Below, in pieces: positions 13,536-22,314 of a stretch of 28,800 nucleotides of DNA. The notes beneath the pieces were generated by a model. That model ran no database searches and was not told the origin of the DNA. It was given only the letters and a program-made list of their open reading frames with translations. A program made the position numbers and the translations under genes. Numbering within the stretch: position 1 is the first letter of the stretch; each line of letters starts with the position of its first letter. Source of the DNA: an uncultured Clostridia bacterium (GTDB lineage: Bacteria; Bacillota; Clostridia; Oscillospirales; Oscillospiraceae); NCBI GenBank assembly GCA_947169005.1, contig CAMVOG010000002.1, positions 1 to 28,800 on the forward strand, in the 5' to 3' direction.

Positions 13536-14263
13536 AGGGAAGAACGGCTCTCGTCACCGGGGGCTCTCGGGGCATCGGGGCCGCCATCGCGCTGAAGCTG
13601 GCCTCTCTGGGGGCGGACGTGGCCCTGGTCTACGCGGGCAACGCTGAGGCAGCCGAGTCCGTCCGGGCACGCTGTGAGGCCCAGGGCGTCCGGGCCCTGA
13701 CCTTCCAATGCGACGTAAAGGATTTTGCCGCCGTGAAGGAAACGGTTTCCGCCGTGAAAAAGGCCTTCGGCGGTCTGGATATTTTGGTGAACAACGCCGG
13801 CGTCACCCGGGATGGGCTGGTGCTGATGATGAAGGAGCAGGACTATGACGAGGTCCTGGACACGAACCTAAAGGGCTGCTTCAATTTCATCCGCCATGCC
13901 TCGCCCCTGCTGCTGCGCTCCAAGGCGGGGCGTATCGTGAATATCAGCTCCGCCGCCGGGGTCATGGGCAACGCGGGCCAGGCCAACTATTCCGCCTCCA
14001 AGGCGGGGGTCATCGGCCTCACCAAGGCCGTGGCCCGGGAGCTGGCCTCCAAGGGCGTCACCTGCAACGCCGTTGCTCCCGGTTTTATCCGCACGGATAT
14101 GACAAAGAGCTTTGACGAAACGGACCCCCTGGTGTCCTCCATCCCCCTGAAGAGGATGGGGCAGCCCGAGGAGGTGGCCGAGGCCGTGGCTTTTCTGGCC
14201 GGGGACGGAGCCGCCTACATCACGGGCCAGGTCCTGGGCATCGACGGCGGCATGGCTATGTAA
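13529..14263 (+). CDS. fabG: 3-oxoacyl-ACP reductase FabG
   Basis: NADPH-dependent reduction of 3-oxoacyl-ACP to 3-hydroxyacyl-ACP. The 244-residue short-chain dehydrogenase has the cofactor loop TGGSRGIG at 10-17, NNAG at 88-91, and the catalytic Asn113, Ser140, Tyr154, Lys158 (YSASK). The C-terminus GQVLGIDGGMAM is FabG-typical. The start at 13529 follows AAAGGAGG and overlaps the end of fabD; longer forms add a proline/glycine-rich stretch unlike the family. Confidence 0.97.
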   Translation: MLKGRTALVTGGSRGIGAAIALKLASLGADVALVYAGNAEAAESVRARCEAQGVRALTFQCDVKDFAAVKETVSAVKKAFGGLDILVNNAGVTRDGLVLMMKEQDYDEVLDTNLKGCFNFIRHASPLLLRSKAGRIVNISSAAGVMGNAGQANYSASKAGVIGLTKAVARELASKGVTCNAVAPGFIRTDMTKSFDETDPLVSSIPLKRMGQPEEVAEAVAFLAGDGAAYITGQVLGIDGGMAM

Positions 14264-14316
14264 AACCAACGAGCAGTTTACCGCTCTACTAAGCACTTCC
14301 GCAGGAGTGATACACA

Positions 14317-14754
14317 ATGGATGAACTGAGCATCAGAAAATATGCCGGGCTCATGAAGGAGCTGGGGCTGACCGGGCTGGAGATCAATGAAAACGGCGAC
14401 GTGGTCCGCCTGGAAATGGCCCCCGCGGCCCAGACCCCACTTGTGAGGCCCGCCGCGGTACCCGCCTCTGCCCCGCAGCCCGAGACGGTCCCGGAGGAAG
14501 CGGGCGTCATCACCGTGACCTCCCCCATGGTGGGCGTGTTCTACGCTTCGCCGGCGGAGGACGCGGAGCCCTACGTGAAGGTGGGCGACACGGTCCATCG
14601 GGGAGACGTGCTGTGCATCATTGAGGCCATGAAGCTGATGAACGAGTTGGTCTCCGATTATGACGGCGTCGTCACCGAGATCTGCGTAGCCAACAACCAG
14701 GTGGTGGACTTCGGCCGCCCCCTGTTCAAGCTGAGAAAGGAAGGCAGCCTGTGA
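14317..14754 (+). CDS. accB: Biotin carboxyl carrier protein of acetyl-CoA carboxylase
   Basis: Carries biotin between the carboxylase and transferase of acetyl-CoA carboxylase. The 145 residues show an N-terminal segment MDELSIRKYAGLMKELGL, an Ala/Pro-rich linker (about 35-62), and the C-terminal biotinyl domain with SPMVGVFYASPA and EAMKLMNE, where Lys106 is the biotin site. BirA of this window should biotinylate it. The ribosome site is GCAGGAG; the stop overlaps the GTG start of fabZ. Confidence 0.97.
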   Translation: MDELSIRKYAGLMKELGLTGLEINENGDVVRLEMAPAAQTPLVRPAAVPASAPQPETVPEEAGVITVTSPMVGVFYASPAEDAEPYVKVGDTVHRGDVLCIIEAMKLMNELVSDYDGVVTEICVANNQVVDFGRPLFKLRKEGSL

Positions 14755-15170
14755 AGCGGGAAGAGCTGATGGAGATCCTGCCCCATCGGGAGGATATGCT
14801 GCTGCTGGACGAGGCGGAGCGGGACGGAGAGGTGGCCCGTGGCCGCTACCATGTGCGGGGGGACGAGTTCTTCCTGCGGGGCCATTTCCCGGGGAACCCA
14901 ATCGTTCCCGGCGTGATCCTCTGCGAGATCCTGGCCCAGTCCGTCTGCGTGCTGCTGGCCGGGGAAATGTCGGAGGGGGCCACCCCCGTCTATACGGGGC
15001 TGGACAAGGTGCGCTTCAAGTCCCCCGTCCGCCCCGGGGACACCGTCGAGACGGAGTGCCGGATCACCCGGGCCAAGCCCCCCTTCTTCTTCGCGGAGGG
15101 AAAGGCCACGGTGGGGGACCGCCTCTGCGTAAAGGCGGAGTTCTCCTTCGCCGTGCTGAAAAACGAATGA
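14751..15170 (+). CDS. fabZ: 3-hydroxyacyl-ACP dehydratase FabZ
   Basis: Dehydrates 3-hydroxyacyl-ACP to trans-2-enoyl-ACP. The 139-residue hot-dog protein has LPHREDMLLLD, the active-site GHFPGNPIVPGV with His45, and Glu59 in ILCEILAQ. It starts with GTG at 14751, overlapping the accB stop (GTGA), with AAGGAAGG upstream. It is FabZ rather than FabA by size and by its position among fab/acc genes. Confidence 0.96.
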   Translation: MKREELMEILPHREDMLLLDEAERDGEVARGRYHVRGDEFFLRGHFPGNPIVPGVILCEILAQSVCVLLAGEMSEGATPVYTGLDKVRFKSPVRPGDTVETECRITRAKPPFFFAEGKATVGDRLCVKAEFSFAVLKNE

Positions 15171-15177
15171 CCGCCGC

Positions 15178-15203
15178 CTTCCGCCCTCCCAGGAGGGCGG
15201 AGG
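15178..15203 (+). other. GC-rich hairpin between fabZ and accC
   Basis: CCGCCCTCC (15181-15189) faces GGAGGGCGG (15192-15200), extendable by a few pairs, followed by an interrupted T-rich stretch. It might terminate part of the transcripts or only fold the message; accC follows after about 45 bases with a good ribosome site. Confidence 0.5.
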
Positions 15204-15247
15204 GTCGCTTTGTATTTTGTCGATTTGTATTATCAGGAGGATAGACC

Positions 15248-16552
15248 ATGTATTCCAAAATCCTGATCGCCAACCGGGGCGAGATCGCCGTGCGCATCAT
15301 CCGGGCCTGCAAGGAGATGGGCGTGGCGACCGTCGCCGTTTTTTCCGAGCCGGACGCCGACGCCCTGCATGTGGCCCTGGCCGACGAGAGCTACTGCGTG
15401 GGCGGCCCTTCGCCCACGGACAGTTATCTGAATGAAGAACGCATCATCAGCGCGGCCCTGGTTTCCGGGGCCCAGGCCATCCACCCCGGCTACGGCTTTT
15501 TGTCGGAAAATGCCCATTTTGCCCGCCTCTGCCGCCAGAACGGCATCGTCTTCATCGGGCCCGACCCGGAGAATATGGAGCGGCTCAGCGACAAGGCCGT
15601 GATCAAAAAGCTCATGGCTGAGGCGGGCCTTCCCGTGATCCCCGGCAGCGGGACCCTGGGCTCTGTGGCCCAGGCCTTCGCGGAGGCGGAGCGGATCGGC
15701 TACCCCGTCATGCTTAAATCCTCCTTCGGCGGCGGGGGCCGCGGCATCCGCCAGGTGAACGGCCCCGAGGAGCTGGAAAACGCATACCTCACCGCCACGG
15801 CGGAGAGCCTTTCCGCCTTTGGCAGCGGGGACGTGTATATGGAAAAGTTCGTCCACCCCGCTCGCCATGTGGAGGTGCAGGTGCTGGCGGACGAGCAGGG
15901 CCACGTGGTCTGCCTGGGGGAGCGGGACTGCTCCATCCAGCGGCGGCATCAGAAGCTGATCGAGGAATCCCCCTCGCCCGCCGTGAGCCCCGATATGCGC
16001 GCCGCCCTCTTTGAAAAGATCAACGCCGCCGTCCGCGCCATCGGCTACACGGGTGTGGGTACCCTGGAGTTCCTGCTGGACAGGAGCGGACACTTCTACT
16101 TCATGGAAATGAACGTGCGCCTGCAGGTGGAGCACACCGTTACCGAGGCGCTGACGGGCATTGACCTGGTGAAGTGGCAGATCCGCGTGGCCAGCGGCAT
16201 CCCCCTGAGCTTCGGCCAGGAGGATGTGGACATCACCGGCTCCGCCATCGAGTGCCGCCTCAACGCCCTGGCTCCCGGCCAGGTGGAGTTCATGCACGTG
16301 GCGGGCGGCCCCTTCGTCCGCTTCGATACCTGGCTCGTCACGGGCACGAAGGTAACGCCCTATTACGATTCCCTCCTGGGCAAGCTGATCGTCTATGCCG
16401 GCTCCCGGGAGCAGACCCTGCGGAAAATGAAGGCGGCCCTCTGCGAAATGGTCATCTACGGCGTGGAGAACAACATCGAGGAGCAAATCAACATCGTGGA
16501 GAGCGACCCCTTTATGAGCGGGGACTACGACCTGGATTATTTTGAAAAATAA
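15248..16552 (+). CDS. accC: Biotin carboxylase subunit of acetyl-CoA carboxylase
   Basis: ATP-dependent carboxylation of the biotin on AccB. The 434 residues are close to the usual 445-450. The N-terminal domain begins MYSKILIANRGEIAVRIIRA; HPGYGFLSEN and Lys116 follow, then the ATP-grasp loop GGGGRG at 161-166, HVEVQVLADEQG, RRHQKLIEESPS and EMNVRLQVEHTVTE with Arg291. The ribosome site is AGGAGG. A final segment is a little short compared with relatives, but no catalytic motif is missing. Confidence 0.97.
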   Translation: MYSKILIANRGEIAVRIIRACKEMGVATVAVFSEPDADALHVALADESYCVGGPSPTDSYLNEERIISAALVSGAQAIHPGYGFLSENAHFARLCRQNGIVFIGPDPENMERLSDKAVIKKLMAEAGLPVIPGSGTLGSVAQAFAEAERIGYPVMLKSSFGGGGRGIRQVNGPEELENAYLTATAESLSAFGSGDVYMEKFVHPARHVEVQVLADEQGHVVCLGERDCSIQRRHQKLIEESPSPAVSPDMRAALFEKINAAVRAIGYTGVGTLEFLLDRSGHFYFMEMNVRLQVEHTVTEALTGIDLVKWQIRVASGIPLSFGQEDVDITGSAIECRLNALAPGQVEFMHVAGGPFVRFDTWLVTGTKVTPYYDSLLGKLIVYAGSREQTLRKMKAALCEMVIYGVENNIEEQINIVESDPFMSGDYDLDYFEK

Positions 16553-16583
16553 GACTCGGCACTCTGATTGAAAAGGAGACTGC

Positions 16584-18158
16584 ATGAGAAGAATCTTTTG
16601 CCTGCTCCTGGCCCTGTGCCTCTGCCTGGGCTTCACATGTCCCGCGCTGGCTCTGTCGCCCGGCTCCGAAGCGGAGAATGCGGCGGAGGCCCTGTATGAG
16701 CTGGGCTTGCTGCGGGGAACGGGGACGGACGCCGACGGCAAGCCGATCTTTGAGCTGGAGCGGACGCCAAACCGTTATGAGGCCCTGGTCATGCTCCTGC
16801 GGCTCCTGGGCAGAGAGGAAGAGGCTCTTTCCGGCCAATGGGAGCTGCCCTTTACAGACGTGGCGGATTGGGCCCGGCCCTATGTGGGCTGCGCCTGGGC
16901 CAACGGCCTTACGAAGGGCGTTTCCGACACGGCCTTTGACGGGGCAGCCCCCGTCACCGCCGCTCAGTATCTGACCTTCGTCCTGCGGGCCCTGGGCTAC
17001 GACAGCGAGACGGATTTCAATTGGGTCAAGGCCTGGCAGCTCACAGACAAGCTGGGCATCACAGCCGGTGAATACGTTGCCGCGCAAGCCTTCACCCGGG
17101 GCGATCTGGCCCTGGTCTCCGAGCGGGCGCTGACAGTACCCCTCAAGGGCACGGGAAAGCCCCTCCTCAGTACCCTTCGGCCCGACGGCGGGCTGGAGGT
17201 CCATTTTCTGGACGTGGGGGAGGCAGATGCCGCGCTGATCCTCTGCGACGGAGCCGCCATGCTCATCGACGGAGGCAACGCGGAGGATTCCAGCCTGCTC
17301 TACGCCTATCTGCAGCAGCGGCAGATCGATACGCTGGACTATGTAGTCTGCACCCATCCCCATGAGGATCATGTAGGCGGCCTCGCCGGAGCCCTTCGCT
17401 TTGCGGCGGCGAAACGGGCCTTTTGCTCCGTCACCGAGGCGGAGGGGCGCCCCTTCCAAAGCTTCCTGAAGGCGCTGGAAGCCCAGGGCGTTTCCTTGGA
17501 GGTCCCCCGGGCGGGGGACAGCTTCCGCCTGGGCGGGGCCAGGATCACGGTCCTGGGGCCCACGCGGGAGGGGAGCAGCGTCAACGACAATTCCCTGGTC
17601 CTGCGGCTGAGCTATGGAAACGTTTCGATCCTCTTCGCGGCGGACGCGGAGCGGGCCGAGGAGCAGGATATCCTGGCCGGCGGAGCGGAGCTGAAAAGCA
17701 CGGTGCTGAAGCTGGGGCACCACGGCTCCAACAGCTCCACGACCTACCCCTTTCTCTACGCCGTGGAGCCCGCGTTCGCCGTGATCTCCGTGGGGGCGGA
17801 TAACCTCTACGGCCACCCGGCGGAGGACGTACTCAGCCGCCTGCGGGACGCGGGGGTGACGACCTATCGCACGGACCTTCAGGGCACCGTGATCTGCCGC
17901 AGCGAGGGAGAAAGCGTTTCCTTCACCGTGGAGAAAAACCCGGAGGCGGACACCCTGGCGGGGGCCGGGGCGGGGCAAAACGGGCAGACCTTGCCCGAAG
18001 AGGGAAGCTATGTGCTGAACACCCGCACCCAGGTCTTCCATAATCCCGACTGTACCAGCGTCGGGGCCATGAGCGAGCGAAATAAAGAATACTACACCGG
18101 CTCCCGTGAGGAGCTCTTGGCCCAGGGCTTCCGGCCCTGTCAAAACTGCCGCCCCTGA
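16584..18158 (+). CDS. Secreted surface protein: SLH repeats + ComEC-like metallo-beta-lactamase domain + Cys/His C-terminal module
   Basis: A 524-residue composite protein of unknown function. Residues 1-23 are a signal peptide (hydrophobic core, AxA before Leu24). About 28-190 resemble S-layer homology repeats (LYELGLLRGTGTDADGKP, PFTDVADWARPYVGCAWANG), which bind cell-wall polymer. Residues 204-430 are a metallo-beta-lactamase domain of the ComEC/Rec2 kind: VHFLDVGEADAALI, the metal motif HPHEDH at 258-263, NDNSLVLRL, and GHHGS at 378-382. The last 50 residues hold His486, Cys490, Cys519 and Cys522, like an Ada-type zinc-binding module. Hydrolysis of nucleic acid or another phosphodiester outside the cell is inference. 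It sits 31 bases after accC and 22 before accD, with its own AAGGAG site. Confidence 0.85.
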   Translation: MRRIFCLLLALCLCLGFTCPALALSPGSEAENAAEALYELGLLRGTGTDADGKPIFELERTPNRYEALVMLLRLLGREEEALSGQWELPFTDVADWARPYVGCAWANGLTKGVSDTAFDGAAPVTAAQYLTFVLRALGYDSETDFNWVKAWQLTDKLGITAGEYVAAQAFTRGDLALVSERALTVPLKGTGKPLLSTLRPDGGLEVHFLDVGEADAALILCDGAAMLIDGGNAEDSSLLYAYLQQRQIDTLDYVVCTHPHEDHVGGLAGALRFAAAKRAFCSVTEAEGRPFQSFLKALEAQGVSLEVPRAGDSFRLGGARITVLGPTREGSSVNDNSLVLRLSYGNVSILFAADAERAEEQDILAGGAELKSTVLKLGHHGSNSSTTYPFLYAVEPAFAVISVGADNLYGHPAEDVLSRLRDAGVTTYRTDLQGTVICRSEGESVSFTVEKNPEADTLAGAGAGQNGQTLPEEGSYVLNTRTQVFHNPDCTSVGAMSERNKEYYTGSREELLAQGFRPCQNCRP

Positions 18159-18180
18159 GGGGCGAGAGGAGCGTGAATAA

Positions 18181-19050
18181 ATGGATTTTCTGCGCTTTTT
18201 GTATAAACCGAAGAACGAACTGGAGAAGGGCGGCCGCCAGTCGGCCCCCGTCACCGTGGGGGAGGGGGAGATCACCAAGCCCTGCCCCAACTGCCATAAT
18301 CAGATCCCGCTGAGCCAGCTTTGGGAAAACGCCCACTGCTGCCCCATCTGTGATCATCATTTCCGCATGACCTCCCGCCAGCGCCTCCACTATCTGGTGG
18401 ACCGGGACAGCTTCACCGAGCTCTTTGAGGACGTGCGCACCAAGGACGTGCTGTCCTTCCCCGGCTATCAGAAGAAGCTGGAGACCACGGAGAACGCTTG
18501 CGGCGAAAAGGAGGGCGTGGTCTGCGGCGAGGCCCTCATCAACGGCGAGCCCTGCGCCCTTTTTGTCATGGAGCCATACTTTATGATGGGGTCCATGGGG
18601 GCCGCCGTGGGGGAGAAGATCACTCGCCTCTTTGACTACGCCACTGAGCGGGGCCTGCCCGTGCTGGGCTTCACGGTCTCCGGCGGGGCCCGCATGCAGG
18701 AGGGCATCATTTCCCTCATGCAGATGGCCAAAACCAGCGGGGCCGCCCTGCGCCACAGCCAGGCGGGGCTCTTTTACGCGGCCGTGCTGACGGACCCCAC
18801 CACCGGGGGCGTCACCGCCTCCTTCGCCATGGAGGGGGACGTGATCCTGGCTGAGCCCGGGGCCACCATCGGCTTCGCCGGGGCCCGGGTCATCGAGCAG
18901 ACCACCCGCCGCAAGCTGCCCCAGGGCTTCCAGAAGGCGGATTTCCTGCTGAAGCACGGCTTCGTGGACGCCATCGTGCCGCGCAAGCAGCAGCGGGAGA
19001 CCCTGTCCATGCTCCTGCGTATGCATAAGGGAGGTGAGGGACGTGGCTAA
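18181..19050 (+). CDS. accD: Acetyl-CoA carboxylase carboxyltransferase subunit beta
   Basis: With AccA, moves the carboxyl from biotin to acetyl-CoA, giving malonyl-CoA. The 289 residues start with a zinc ribbon, Cys35-x2-Cys38 and Cys54-x2-Cys57, the AccD signature, followed by a crotonase-like domain with FTVSGGARMQEG, SLMQMAKTSGA, DPTTGGVTASF and GFAGARVIEQT. The end overlaps accA by 8 bases, which fits the equal amounts needed in the complex. Confidence 0.97.
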   Translation: MDFLRFLYKPKNELEKGGRQSAPVTVGEGEITKPCPNCHNQIPLSQLWENAHCCPICDHHFRMTSRQRLHYLVDRDSFTELFEDVRTKDVLSFPGYQKKLETTENACGEKEGVVCGEALINGEPCALFVMEPYFMMGSMGAAVGEKITRLFDYATERGLPVLGFTVSGGARMQEGIISLMQMAKTSGAALRHSQAGLFYAAVLTDPTTGGVTASFAMEGDVILAEPGATIGFAGARVIEQTTRRKLPQGFQKADFLLKHGFVDAIVPRKQQRETLSMLLRMHKGGEGRG

Positions 19051-19825
19051 GACCGCCATCGAGCGGGTCCGGATGGCCCGGGCCAACAACCGGCCCACCG
19101 GCAAGGACTACATCGACAATCTTTTCGAGGGCTTCTTTGAGCTCCATGGAGACCGCCAGTTCGGGGACGACCCCGCCATCGTGGGGGGCGTCGCCTTCCT
19201 GGAGGGGCGGCCCGTTACCGTCGTCGCCATCGAGAAGGGCCACGGGGTCCGGGAGCGCATGAGCCGCAATTTCGGCGCGCCTAATCCCGAGGGCTACCGC
19301 AAGGCCATGCGCCTCATGCGCCAGGCGGAGAAGTTCGGCCGCCCGGTCGTCTGCTTTGTGGACACCTCCGGGGCCTACTGCGGCATCGAGGCGGAGGAGC
19401 GGGGCCAGGGCGAGGCCATCGCCCAGAGCATCACCACCATGCTGTCCCTGCGGGTCCCCGCCCTGTCCCTGCTGATCGGGGAGGGCGGCAGCGGCGGCGC
19501 CCTGGCCCTGGCCGCCGGGGATGAGGTCTGGATGCTGGAAAACGCCATCTACTCCGTCATTTCTCCCGAGGGCTGCGCCAGCATCCTTTGGAAGGACGCC
19601 TCCCGGGCCGCGGACGCCGCGGAGAGCCTGCGCCTCACGGCGGAGGACGCCCTGGGCTTCGGCGTGGTGGAGCGCGTGATCCCGGAAAAGGAGCTGGGCC
19701 GCGAGAGCTTTTATCAGTCTCTAAAGGAGGCCCTGTCGGGCAAAATTACAGAGCTTGCCGCCCTGGACCCCGACGAGCGGCTGCAAAAACGCGCGGAGCG
19801 TTTCAGAAAAATCGGAGCCTACTAA
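19043..19825 (+). CDS. accA: Acetyl-CoA carboxylase carboxyltransferase subunit alpha
   Basis: Partner of AccD in the carboxyltransferase. The 260 residues have RPTGKDYIDNLFEGFFELHGDR (given in part: KDYIDNLFEGFFELHGDR), NPEGYRKAMRLM, FVDTSGAYCGIEAEERGQ, GEGGSGGALALAAGDEV and SPEGCASILWKD. The GTG at 19043 is chosen because AAGGGAGG lies 8 bases upstream; a GTG at 19034 would lie inside that site. It overlaps accD by 8 bases. Confidence 0.95.
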   Translation: MAKTAIERVRMARANNRPTGKDYIDNLFEGFFELHGDRQFGDDPAIVGGVAFLEGRPVTVVAIEKGHGVRERMSRNFGAPNPEGYRKAMRLMRQAEKFGRPVVCFVDTSGAYCGIEAEERGQGEAIAQSITTMLSLRVPALSLLIGEGGSGGALALAAGDEVWMLENAIYSVISPEGCASILWKDASRAADAAESLRLTAEDALGFGVVERVIPEKELGRESFYQSLKEALSGKITELAALDPDERLQKRAERFRKIGAY

Positions 19826-19843
19826 GCACTGTGCACTATGCAC
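19826..19843. repeat. GTGCAC-type short repeat before fabF
   Basis: GCACTGTGCACTATGCAC follows the accA stop almost directly. It contains repeated TGCAC units and a small palindrome GTGCA-CTA-TGCAC. It is the third such simple intergenic repeat of the window placed at a gene end; no function is known. Confidence 0.45.
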
Positions 19844-19859
19844 CGGAAAGGAACACACC

Positions 19860-21098
19860 ATGGAAAACAGACGCGTCGTCGTGACCGGCCTGGGGGCCAT
19901 CACCCCCGTCGGCAACACCGTGAAGGAAATGTGGGAAAGCCTGGTCGCCGGGAAATGCGGCATCGGGCCCATCACCAAGTTTGACACCGAGGGCTATAAG
20001 GTCCACCTGGCCGCCGAGGTGCGGGATTTTGATCCCCGCCAGTATATGGAGAAGCTGGACGTGCTGCACTCGGACTATTATACCCAGTTGGCCGTTGCCG
20101 CCGCGGCCCAGGCCATCGAGGAAAGCGGCATTATCGGCACCGTGGCCCCCGAGCGCATCGGCGCCTATATCGGCACGGGCATCGGCGGCATCGGCACCTT
20201 TATGGCGGAGCATCAGAAGCTCCTAGAAAAGGGCCCCAAGCGCGTTTCGCCCTTCTTCATCCCCATGATGATCGCCAACATGGCCTCGGGCACCATCGCC
20301 ATCCGCTGGGGCTGCAAGGGTCCGGCCCTGCCCATGGTTACGGCCTGCGCCTCCGGCAGCAACGCGGTGGGGGAGGCCCTGCGCCTCATCCGCCACGGCT
20401 ATGCCGACGCCATGATCGCCGGCGGCGCGGAAGCCACCGTGAATCCCCTGTCCCTGGCGGGCTTCACCAATATGCAGGCCCTCTCCACCTCGGAGGACCC
20501 CCTGGCCGCTTCTCTGCCCTTCGATCAGCGGCGGGCGGGCTTCGTCATGGGCGAGGGCGCGGGCGTCCTGGTGCTGGAGGAGTATCAGCACGCCGTGGAC
20601 CGGGGCGCCCCCATCTACGCCGAGCTCTGCGGCTACGGCTCCACCTGTGACGCTTATCACATGACCGCCCCGGACCCGGAGGGGGAGGGCGGGGCCCGCG
20701 CCATCGCGGACGCCTTCCGCGAGGCGGGGCTGGATACCGACGCCATTTATGTAAATGCCCACGGCACCGGCACCCCCATGAATGACCGCATCGAGACCCT
20801 GGCGCTGAAAAAGGCTCTGGGGGAGGAGCGGGCGCGGAAAATCGCCATCAGCTCCACCAAGTCCATGACCGGGCACATGCTGGGAGCGGCGGGGGCCGTG
20901 GAGGCCATCGTCTCCGTCCTGGCGCTCAAGGAGGGCCTTCTGCCCCCCACCATCGGCCTTACGGAGCCGGACCCGGACTGCGACCTGGACTACGTGCCCC
21001 TCACGGCCCGGAAGGCCCGGCCGGAGCTGGCCCTTTCCACCTCCCTGGGCTTCGGCGGCCACAACGCCTGCCTGGCCTTCAAAAAGGCGGAGGGCTGA
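19860..21098 (+). CDS. fabF: Beta-ketoacyl-ACP synthase II FabF
   Basis: Condenses acyl-ACP with malonyl-ACP in chain elongation. The 412-residue thiolase-fold protein starts MENRRVVVTGLGAITPVG. The Cys-His-His set is complete: Cys163 in VTACASGSNAVGEAL, His301 in NAHGTGTPMND, and His338 with Lys334 in SSTKSMTGHMLGAAG. TPMNDRIETLALKKALG is close to the FabF consensus, so this is the regular elongating enzyme. The ATG at 19860 follows GGAAAGGAA; upstream extensions would read through the repeat. Confidence 0.96.
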   Translation: MENRRVVVTGLGAITPVGNTVKEMWESLVAGKCGIGPITKFDTEGYKVHLAAEVRDFDPRQYMEKLDVLHSDYYTQLAVAAAAQAIEESGIIGTVAPERIGAYIGTGIGGIGTFMAEHQKLLEKGPKRVSPFFIPMMIANMASGTIAIRWGCKGPALPMVTACASGSNAVGEALRLIRHGYADAMIAGGAEATVNPLSLAGFTNMQALSTSEDPLAASLPFDQRRAGFVMGEGAGVLVLEEYQHAVDRGAPIYAELCGYGSTCDAYHMTAPDPEGEGGARAIADAFREAGLDTDAIYVNAHGTGTPMNDRIETLALKKALGEERARKIAISSTKSMTGHMLGAAGAVEAIVSVLALKEGLLPPTIGLTEPDPDCDLDYVPLTARKARPELALSTSLGFGGHNACLAFKKAEG

Positions 21099-21100
21099 GC

Positions 21101-22312
21101 ATGGGAAAGAGACTTGTGATCACCGGCATGGGCGCGGTAACGCCCGTGGGGATCGGTGTGGAAAACTATTGGCAGGCCCTGTTGAGCGGAAGCTGCGGCA
21201 TCGCTGACATGCGCCGTATCTCCCCGGAGGGCTTGCCCGTGACTCGCTCCGCCGAGGTCAAGGACTTTGACGCGAAGGCGCTGCTGGGTACCCGCCTGGC
21301 GACGGATCTGGATGTTTTCATGCAGTATGCCTACGCGGCCGGGCTGGAGGCCTTCGCCTCCTTCGGGCCCGTGGAGGAGCCCTCGCGCGTGGGCCTCGTC
21401 ATGGGGACGGCCCTGCACGGCATCGGCCTTACGGAGGCCATGCAGCATGAGGTGGAGCAGAAGGGCATGAGAAAGGTCGGCCCCCGCTTCATCTCTCAGA
21501 TCATGGGGAACATGACCGCCGCGCATTTTGCCATTCAGCACGGCATCAAGGGGCCGAGCTTTACGGTTTCCACCGCCTGTTCATCGGGCGGGGACGCCAT
21601 CAGTCTGGCCGCCATGCTCCTGGAGAGCGGCGCGGCGGACGCCATGCTGGTGCTGGCGGGAGAGGCGGCGGAGTGCGCCCTTTCCGTGCTGAGCCTCAGC
21701 AAGGCGGGCGCTCTGTCCAAAACGGGCCGCAGCCTGCCCTTTGACCGGGAGCGGGACGGCTTCGTCATCGGCGAGGGGGGCGGCGCCCTCCTGCTGGAGA
21801 CGGAGGAGCATGCCCGCGCCCGAAACGCCCGGATATTCGGGACGCTCCTGGGCTGGGCGAATAACAACGACGCTTTCCACCCGGTTTCGCCCGCTCCCGA
21901 CGGAGCCGGGGCCGCCGCCTGCATGCGGCCCGCCCTGGAAAAGGCCGGGATCGGGCCGGAGGAGATCGGCTATATCAACGCCCACGGCACCGCCACCGAG
22001 AAGGGGGATCTTGCCGAGTGCGCCGCCATCCACGCGGTCTTCGGCTCCCGCCCCGTGCCCGTCAGCTCCACCAAGGGGGCCACGGGCCACATGATGGGGG
22101 CGGGCGGCGTCACGGAGGTCATTGCCTGCGTCAAGGCCGTGGAAACGGGCCTCCTGCCCCATACCGTGGGTCTTACGACCCCGGGGGAGGAGTTTGATTT
22201 AAACCTCATCCAGGCTAAGCCCCTGGAGCGACCCATCCGCGCCGCCATGTCCAACGCCTTGGGCTTCGGCGGTCAGAATTCCAGCATCATCGTCGGAAAA
22301 TATGAGGAATGA
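21101..22312 (+). CDS. Second beta-ketoacyl-ACP synthase (FabF/FabB family)
   Basis: A 403-residue ketosynthase directly after fabF, 2 bases beyond its stop. Cys160 (STACSSGGDAISLA), His295 (NAHGTATEKGD) and His330 with Lys325 (SSTKGATGHMMGAGG) are all present, so it should be active and decarboxylating. It differs from FabF in the lid region after the first His (TEKGDLAECAAIHAVFG instead of TPxND..ET) and in the acyl-pocket segment TALHGIGLTEAMQHEVEQK. A different chain-length or branch/unsaturation preference is likely. It is a diverged paralogue, not a recent duplicate. The end overlaps or abuts the ligase gene. Confidence 0.92.
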   Translation: MGKRLVITGMGAVTPVGIGVENYWQALLSGSCGIADMRRISPEGLPVTRSAEVKDFDAKALLGTRLATDLDVFMQYAYAAGLEAFASFGPVEEPSRVGLVMGTALHGIGLTEAMQHEVEQKGMRKVGPRFISQIMGNMTAAHFAIQHGIKGPSFTVSTACSSGGDAISLAAMLLESGAADAMLVLAGEAAECALSVLSLSKAGALSKTGRSLPFDRERDGFVIGEGGGALLLETEEHARARNARIFGTLLGWANNNDAFHPVSPAPDGAGAAACMRPALEKAGIGPEEIGYINAHGTATEKGDLAECAAIHAVFGSRPVPVSSTKGATGHMMGAGGVTEVIACVKAVETGLLPHTVGLTTPGEEFDLNLIQAKPLERPIRAAMSNALGFGGQNSSIIVGKYEE

Positions 22313-22314
22313 CT

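Noticed and set aside
16584..18158. ComEC competence channel
   Set aside because: Only the MBL part is ComEC-like; the multi-helix channel domain is absent and the protein has a cleavable signal peptide and SLH repeats.
21101..22312. Second ketosynthase as chain-length factor without activity
   Set aside because: Cys160, His295 and His330 are all present; chain-length factors lack the active cysteine.
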